Source: Pseudomonadota bacterium (lineage in GTDB: Bacteria > Pseudomonadota > Gammaproteobacteria > Burkholderiales > Thiobacillaceae). Taken from it: 10,436 nt of DNA. The first letter of the stretch is position 1; every line of letters begins with the position of its first letter. Positions 6,268 to 10,436 of the stretch are shown here, piece by piece. Below the pieces are notes generated by a model. That model was not told the origin of the DNA and searched no databases. It was given only the letters and a program-made list of their open reading frames with translations. The stretch is taken from positions 1 to 10,436 of the forward strand of contig JAJZTV010000055.1 in NCBI GenBank assembly GCA_021847385.1. The letters run 5' to 3'. The position numbers and the translations under genes are program-made.

Positions 6268-6273
6268 TAGAAT
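6268..6273 (+). promoter_or_regulatory. Candidate -10 element of the thiD operon
   Basis: TAGAAT matches the -10 consensus at five of six positions. It would start transcription near 6280, about 32 bases before the preferred thiD ATG at 6312. No recognisable -35 lies at the right distance, which may mean activator dependence. The gap is too short for a TPP riboswitch and no THI-box bases are seen. Confidence 0.4.
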
Positions 6274-6282
6274 GTGCATTCT
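6269..6282. promoter_or_regulatory. Perfect inverted repeat AGAATG-TG-CATTCT in the rubredoxin/thiD divergent promoter region
   Basis: Two exact 6-base arms are separated by TG. The left arm overlaps five bases of the candidate thiD -10, and the element lies 28-41 bases upstream of the rubredoxin ATG, so a bound protein could affect both directions. The regulator is not identified. Confidence 0.4.
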
Positions 6283-6311
6283 GCCCCAAGCGCCAGCCGC
6301 CACCAACCGAG

Positions 6312-7139
6312 ATGCCACCCAACCACATCGCTACCGTGTTGAGCTTTGCCGCCACCGACCCAACCTGTGGCGCCGGCCTGCATGCCGACGTCTTGACCCT
6401 GGCCGCCCTGGGTTGCCACCCGCTGGCGGTGGTCACCGCCGTGACCGTACAAGACTCGGTCGGCGTCGAGGACTTTTTGACCCTTGAAGCGGAATGGATC
6501 GTCGACCAAGCGCGCAGCGTGCTGGAAGACATCCCGGTCGCCGCCTTCAAGGTCGGCATGCTCGGCAGCGTCGAAGCGGTGATGGCGGTGGCCGAGATCG
6601 TGTCGGACTACCCGGACGTGCCTCTGGTGCTCGACCCGGTACTGAGTTCGGGCCGCGGCGACGAGTTGGCCAGCGAAAATATGATCGACGCACTGAAAGA
6701 CATGTTGTTGCCGCAAACCACCTTGATCACGCCGAACACGCTGGAGGCGCAGCGGCTGGCGATCGACGAAGGCCTGGACAACGAGGTGCCGGATGCCGAA
6801 GAATGCGCCGAACGCCTGCTCGATATGGGCTGCGAATTCGTGCTGATCACCGGCTCCCACGCGCAGACGCCGCAAGTGATCAACACCCTGTACGGTGCCG
6901 AAGGCGCGGTGCAATCGCTGGCCTGGGATCGCCTGCCCCATAGCTATCACGGCTCCGGCTGCACACTGGCCACCGCCATCGCCGGCTTCTTGGCCCAAGG
7001 CGGCGACCTGCTCGACGCGGTGCGCCAGGCCCAAGAGTTCACCTATCAGACCCTGCAACATGCCTATCGCCCCGGCATGGGCCAGCATCTGCCGGACCGT
7101 TTTTTCTGGGCGCGCGACGAGGGCGATGACAACGCTTAG
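6312..7139 (+). CDS. thiD: Hydroxymethylpyrimidine/phosphomethylpyrimidine kinase
   Basis: Cytoplasmic kinase of the ribokinase-like fold that phosphorylates HMP and then HMP phosphate to HMP diphosphate for thiamine synthesis. The protein has 275 residues. The N-terminal signature appears as ATDPTCGAGLHAD where E. coli has GTDPSGGAGIQAD; this variant is common in beta-type ThiD. KVGMLGS, LVLDPVL and LITPN follow in the expected order, and the anion-hole motif HGSGCTLA with cysteine 217 marks the active site. The ATG at 6312 is preferred to an in-frame ATG at 6228 because the latter overlaps rubredoxin and would precede the candidate promoter; no strong Shine-Dalgarno sequence is seen. The 3' end overlaps thiE by 14 bases, so the two products, which feed successive thiamine steps, are likely translated together. 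Confidence 0.95.
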   Translation: MPPNHIATVLSFAATDPTCGAGLHADVLTLAALGCHPLAVVTAVTVQDSVGVEDFLTLEAEWIVDQARSVLEDIPVAAFKVGMLGSVEAVMAVAEIVSDYPDVPLVLDPVLSSGRGDELASENMIDALKDMLLPQTTLITPNTLEAQRLAIDEGLDNEVPDAEECAERLLDMGCEFVLITGSHAQTPQVINTLYGAEGAVQSLAWDRLPHSYHGSGCTLATAIAGFLAQGGDLLDAVRQAQEFTYQTLQHAYRPGMGQHLPDRFFWARDEGDDNA

Positions 7140-7755
7140 AGGCCTGTACGCGGTCACGCCGGATTGGAACGACAGCAAGCGTCTGTTGGCGGTTACCGAG
7201 GCCATCCTGGCCGGCGGCTGCCGCATCGTGCAATACCGCAACAAGGCCACGTCCGACTGCCACCGCCAGGAACAGGCCGGCGCCCTGCGCGCGCTGACCC
7301 GACGCCATGACGCGCTGCTGATCGTCAACGACTTCGTCGATCTAGCCCTGCAGGTCGAGGCCGACGGCGTCCACCTGGGCGGCGACGACGGCGACCTGGC
7401 CGCCGCCCGGCAGCGCTTGGGACCGGGTAAAATACTGGGCGCCTCCTGCTACGACGACCTGGCCCTGGCTGGACAGGCCCAAGCGGCAGGGGTCGACTAC
7501 GTCGCCTTCGGCAGTTTCTTTCCCTCCCAGGTGAAACCGGCTGCCCGTCGCGCCAGCCTCGATCTGCTGCGAGCCGCGCGCCAGGAAATCGAACTGCCGA
7601 TCTGCGCCATCGGCGGCATCACACCAGCCAATGCGCCGGCCTTGATCGCGGCCGGCGCCGACCTGCTGGCGGTGATCAGCGCCCTGTACGAGGCGGACGA
7701 GCCCAAGGCCGCCGCCGAACGATTTGCATCGCTTTTTGGACGAGAAAAGACATGA
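7126..7755 (+). CDS. thiE: Thiamine-phosphate synthase
   Basis: TIM-barrel enzyme that joins HMP diphosphate (the ThiD product) with thiazole phosphate to give thiamine phosphate. The 209 residues match the family. Key motifs are QYRNK (36-40), IVND (66-69), ADGVHLGGDD, YVAFGSFFPS and the phosphate-binding AIGGITPANAP. The HLG-Q-x-D motif of most homologues reads HLGGDD here, and the basic residue after VND is replaced by phenylalanine; both occur in a substrate-binding region, so they are mild deviations worth noting, though the fold and remaining motifs are intact. The ATG at 7126 is preceded by GAGG and starts inside thiD. The stop overlaps the hemL start as ATGA (7752-7755). Confidence 0.95.
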   Translation: MTTLRGLYAVTPDWNDSKRLLAVTEAILAGGCRIVQYRNKATSDCHRQEQAGALRALTRRHDALLIVNDFVDLALQVEADGVHLGGDDGDLAAARQRLGPGKILGASCYDDLALAGQAQAAGVDYVAFGSFFPSQVKPAARRASLDLLRAARQEIELPICAIGGITPANAPALIAAGADLLAVISALYEADEPKAAAERFASLFGREKT

Positions 7756-9038
7756 GCTCCCGCAACGACAGCCTGTTCGAGCAATCGCAGAAACACATCC
7801 CCGGCGGCGTCAACTCGCCGGTGCGCGCCTTCCGCTCGGTCGGCGGCACGCCGCGCTTTTTCACCAAGGGCGAGGGCCCGCGGGTGTGGGATGCCGACGG
7901 CAAGAGCTATCTCGATTACGTCGGCTCCTGGGGCCCGCTGATCCTCGGCCATGCCCACCCGGATGTGGTGCGCGCCGTGCAGGCGACCGCCGCCAAGGGG
8001 CTCTCTTTCGGCGCCCCGACCGAACTGGAACTGGAGATGGCCGACCTGCTGGTGAAACTGGTGCCGAGCATGGAGAAGGTGCGCCTGGTCTCGTCCGGCA
8101 CCGAGGCGACCATGAGCGCGATCCGTCTGGCCCGTGGCTTCACCGGCCGGTCCAAGCTGATCAAGTTCGAGGGCTGCTACCACGGCCATGCCGACAGCCT
8201 ATTGGTCAAGGCCGGCTCCGGCGCGCTCACCTTCGGCCAGCCCAGTTCGGCCGGCGTGCCGCCGGAGGTGACCGCCCACACCCTGGTGCTCGACTACAAC
8301 GACATAGCCCAGGTCAACCGCGTGTTCGCCGAGCAAGGCGATGACATCGCCTGCGTCATTGTCGAGGCCGTGGCCGGCAACATGAACCTGATCGCGCCCA
8401 AGCCCGGTTTCCTCGATTGCTTACGCGAGAACTGCACCCGGCATGGTGCCGTGTTGATCTTCGACGAGGTGATGACCGGCTTCCGCGTCGGCCTCGGTAG
8501 CGCCCAAGGCCTCTATGGCATACAGCCCGACCTGACCACCCTGGGCAAGGTCATCGGCGGCGGCATGCCGGTCGGTGCCTTCGGCGGCAGGGCCGAGATC
8601 ATGGACAAGCTCGCCCCGCTCGGTCCGGTCTATCAGGCCGGCACGCTGTCCGGCAATCCGGTCGCCGTGGCGGCCGGCCTGGCCACTTTGAAGGCGGTGT
8701 CGGCCCCCGGTTTCTACGAAGCGCTCACGGCCAAGACCAAGAAACTCGTCGACGGCCTGACCGCCGCCGCGAAGGAGGCCGGCGTGTTGTTCTCGGCCCA
8801 GAGCGTGGGCGGCATGTTCGGCCTGTATTTCGCGGCCAAGCCGCCGACCGGCTACGCCGAGGTGATGGCCTGCGACAAGGAGGCGTTCAACCGCTTCTTC
8901 CACCTGATGCTGGTCGAGGGCGTCTACCTCGCGCCCTCCGCCTTCGAGGCCGGCTTCGTCTCGGCCGCCCACACCGATGCCGACATCGATGCGACCATCG
9001 CGGCGGCGCGGAAGGCCTTCGCCAAGCTGGCACCTTAA
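7752..9038 (+). CDS. hemL: Glutamate-1-semialdehyde 2,1-aminomutase
   Basis: PLP enzyme that converts glutamate-1-semialdehyde to 5-aminolevulinate, the second step of the C5 tetrapyrrole (heme, siroheme) pathway. The 428 residues fit the family. Visible landmarks are HIPGGVNSPVRAF near the N terminus, SSGTEATMSAIRLARG for cofactor phosphate binding, FDEVMTGFRVG with the aspartate facing the PLP ring nitrogen, the Schiff-base lysine 266 in TLGKVIGGGMPVGAFGG, and YQAGTLSGNPVA. Nothing is missing. It begins within the thiE stop (ATGA overlap), with AGAAAAGA upstream serving as a weak ribosome site. A glutamyl-tRNA reductase gene (hemA) is not in the window. The thiamine-hemL linkage is common in Betaproteobacteria. 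Confidence 0.98.
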   Translation: MSSRNDSLFEQSQKHIPGGVNSPVRAFRSVGGTPRFFTKGEGPRVWDADGKSYLDYVGSWGPLILGHAHPDVVRAVQATAAKGLSFGAPTELELEMADLLVKLVPSMEKVRLVSSGTEATMSAIRLARGFTGRSKLIKFEGCYHGHADSLLVKAGSGALTFGQPSSAGVPPEVTAHTLVLDYNDIAQVNRVFAEQGDDIACVIVEAVAGNMNLIAPKPGFLDCLRENCTRHGAVLIFDEVMTGFRVGLGSAQGLYGIQPDLTTLGKVIGGGMPVGAFGGRAEIMDKLAPLGPVYQAGTLSGNPVAVAAGLATLKAVSAPGFYEALTAKTKKLVDGLTAAAKEAGVLFSAQSVGGMFGLYFAAKPPTGYAEVMACDKEAFNRFFHLMLVEGVYLAPSAFEAGFVSAAHTDADIDATIAAARKAFAKLAP

Positions 9039-9044
9039 GCGCGC

Positions 9045-10118
9045 ATGGACGACGAACTGTCGGCGGAGGACCTGCTCCGGCTGAACGTGTTGATGGCGCA
9101 GGACGTCAAGGCCGTGCGCCTCGACGAAGGCGGCATGGCCCTGCATGCCTTGACCCCGCAGGGCGAGGCCTCGATGCCCTTGCACCCGACCTGCCGGGAA
9201 GACCGCTACCTGCGCCTGGTGCGTGAGTTCCTGTCCGGCCACGCCCTGGGCTCGCCCGGCGGCTACCCGGTGCACCTCACCCGCTGGACCCGGCACGGCC
9301 AGCTGGCCAGCCCCGACCTCGGCAAGCTCTTGCTCACCGGCGAACCCGAGGCGGTGACCGCCGTGGTCTACGCGCCGGGCCTGACCGACGAGATCGCCGG
9401 ATACGCTTGGTGGGCCATGCCCTCGATCGAGAATGCCCGGCTGATGCTGCGCCGGGAGGCGGTGGCCAAGGGCCGCATGGGCAAGATACTGGCCGATTTC
9501 CTGATCGAGCACCTGCCCTTCCTGCAGGACGAGCACCTGGCCATCATCGACACCGTCGCGGTGCTGCTGGCCTCGGGCGCGGTCGATGCCGCCGGCCGCG
9601 AGACCATCTGGAAGCGGGGCAAGCGCGCGAACAGCCATTACGTCGCCTTTCTGGAGCTCGAGCCGCTGGCACTGCCCTTGCCACGGCCGGCCCGGACCGA
9701 TCTCGACCATTGGCATGCACCGCTGGCCCGCTTAGCGGACGCCGGCAATGCCTGCGCCAGCCTCTTGCTGGAGGCGCTGTCCAGCCAGGGCCAAACCTTT
9801 CTTGCCACCTTTGCCGAGATCTTCGACCGCCCGGAGACGCAAGAAGTGGTCAGCCGCAGCCTGAACGCGACCGGCCGGCGCTTCGCCCCGCCTGCCGGTA
9901 CGGATATGGCTGCGGCGGCACAGAACTTGGCCGGCGTGCTACCTGGATTGACGGCCGAAGCCGCTGCCATCGCCGCCCTCGGCCAAGCCAGCGAAACGAT
10001 CACGGCGCCGGTCTTTGCCCGCTCTACCGCCATCGGCTCGCTGATGCGGCGCAAGATCGACCCCTTACTCGCCCCCCTGCTGCAACATGTCCGCGTCCTG
10101 CTGACCGCCAAAGTTTGA
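9045..10118 (+). CDS. DsrS-like protein (sulfur-metabolism-associated, function unknown)
   Basis: Soluble protein of 357 residues with no signal peptide or membrane segment. The N-terminal third, with GSPGGYPVHLTRWTRHGQ (residues 69-86) and the adjoining region 110-132 (starting APGLTDE and containing AWWAMPS), resembles my recollection of DsrS, a cytoplasmic protein encoded at the end of the dsr sulfur-oxidation operon of purple sulfur bacteria and found alone in many Betaproteobacteria. The C-terminal half is Ala/Leu-rich and helical, and diverges in sequence. No catalytic motif, cysteine pair or cofactor site stands out; the few cysteines are not arranged in CxxC pairs. The gene starts 6 bases after hemL, so it is probably the last gene of the thiD operon, and a strong terminator follows 8 bases after its stop. 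The name rests on remembered family similarity and not on a search. Confidence 0.72.
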   Translation: MDDELSAEDLLRLNVLMAQDVKAVRLDEGGMALHALTPQGEASMPLHPTCREDRYLRLVREFLSGHALGSPGGYPVHLTRWTRHGQLASPDLGKLLLTGEPEAVTAVVYAPGLTDEIAGYAWWAMPSIENARLMLRREAVAKGRMGKILADFLIEHLPFLQDEHLAIIDTVAVLLASGAVDAAGRETIWKRGKRANSHYVAFLELEPLALPLPRPARTDLDHWHAPLARLADAGNACASLLLEALSSQGQTFLATFAEIFDRPETQEVVSRSLNATGRRFAPPAGTDMAAAAQNLAGVLPGLTAEAAAIAALGQASETITAPVFARSTAIGSLMRRKIDPLLAPLLQHVRVLLTAKV

Positions 10119-10126
10119 GGCAATAA

Positions 10127-10152
10127 AAAAGGCCGCCCGAAGGCGGCCTTTT
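10127..10152. terminator. Bidirectional intrinsic terminator
   Basis: A perfect 11-bp stem, AAAAGGCCGCC (10127-10137) with GGCGGCCTTTT (10142-10152), closes a CGAA loop. On the plus strand it ends in TTTT after the dsrS-like gene. On the minus strand it is followed by TTTTTTATTG, a better U tract, downstream of the cytochrome gene. It thus serves two convergent genes. Confidence 0.95.
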
Positions 10153-10171
10153 CGACCAAGCGATTAAGCGA

Positions 10172-10436
10172 TCAACGCAGGCCGGAGATGTACTCGGCCA
10201 CGGCGCGCATTTCCTGTTCAGTCATCTTGCGCGCGATGGTCTCCATCATCTTGCCGCCATCGTTGGCGCGGTCGCCGGTTCGGAAGTTCTTCAGCTGGGT
10301 CAGCACGTACTTGGCATGCTGGCCGGCCAGGCGCGGGAACTGCACCGGGATGCCGGCGCCAGCCGGGCCGTGGCAAGAAGCGCAGGCAGGCACACCGCTA
10401 CCGGCATTGCCACCCTTGTAGATCTTCTGACCCTCG
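10172..10436 (-). CDS. Cytochrome c4/c553-type c-type cytochrome, C-terminal domain (5' end outside window)
   Basis: Periplasmic electron carrier; 87 C-terminal residues are visible because the gene runs off the right edge. A covalent heme site CASCH is followed by GPAGAGIPVQFPRLAGQHAKY and a likely axial methionine in DGGKMMETIA, ending AVAEYISGLR. These features match the second heme domain of cytochrome c4, a diheme protein that passes electrons to terminal oxidases, and the preceding KIYKGGNAGSGVPAC agrees with a domain start. Whether a first heme domain exists lies outside the window, so a single-domain c553-type protein remains possible. The gene converges on the dsrS-like gene and shares its terminator. 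Confidence 0.9.
   Translation of the reverse strand, partial: EGQKIYKGGNAGSGVPACASCHGPAGAGIPVQFPRLAGQHAKYVLTQLKNFRTGDRANDGGKMMETIARKMTEQEMRAVAEYISGLR

Noticed and set aside
6242..6311. TPP riboswitch before thiD
   Set aside because: The predicted leader is only about 32 bases and lacks the conserved THI-box bases.
6267..7328. 353-codon open frame on the minus strand opposite thiD
   Set aside because: thiD and thiE on the plus strand carry all family motifs; the antisense product shows none.
8421..9716. 431-codon open frame on the minus strand across hemL and the dsrS-like gene
   Set aside because: It is antisense to two well-supported genes, its product is low-complexity Gly/Arg/His-rich, and long open antisense frames are expected in GC-rich coding DNA.

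Overview
The window is about 10.4 kb of chromosome with mostly 65% GC coding sequence (two sampled 60-base lines in uppP and hemL both gave 65%). Gene content and order suggest a betaproteobacterium, perhaps Rhodocyclales- or Nitrosomonadales-like. The reasons are a rubredoxin gene divergent from a thiD-thiE-hemL run, a DsrS-like gene directly after hemL, a cytochrome c4-type protein, and beta-type ThiD and ThiE sequence motifs. No rRNA, tRNA, insertion sequence or CRISPR array is visible.

Left part (1-1703, + strand): the C-terminal part of a ClC-type chloride channel/antiporter, a small YkgJ-like cysteine-cluster protein, and a PRPP-binding phosphoribosyltransferase. Middle part (1704-4339): one large exported protein of 787 residues. 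It has a DUF1036-like domain, a middle domain, an Ig-like domain, a tandem array of C-x10-C units and a separate C-terminal domain. Its base composition (53-55% GC in sampled lines) sets it apart from all its neighbours, so it looks acquired or unusually fast-evolving. A near-consensus TATAAT follows it, ahead of uppP (undecaprenyl-diphosphate phosphatase, cell-wall lipid carrier recycling).

uppP converges on a minus-strand pair, and the two stop codons overlap in the four bases CTAA. The pair is a 56-residue rubredoxin (6241-6071) followed 7 bases later by a compact HPt-HATPase protein resembling a ChpA/PilL kinase that has lost its dimerisation, CheW and receiver domains. In related bacteria rubredoxin usually precedes a complete pilGHIJ-chpA twitching/chemosensory cluster. 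The most interesting reading of this locus is therefore a collapsed Pil-Chp cluster that left a minimal kinase-like protein.

Right part (6312-10118, + strand): thiD, thiE, hemL and a dsrS-like gene form a tight operon with overlaps of 14 and 4 bases and one 6-base gap. It combines thiamine synthesis, the first committed steps of tetrapyrrole synthesis and a sulfur-metabolism-associated protein of unknown mechanism. A short divergent promoter region with a perfect AGAATG-TG-CATTCT palindrome separates it from rubredoxin. A strong bidirectional hairpin terminator closes the operon against a convergent cytochrome c4-like gene that runs off the right edge.
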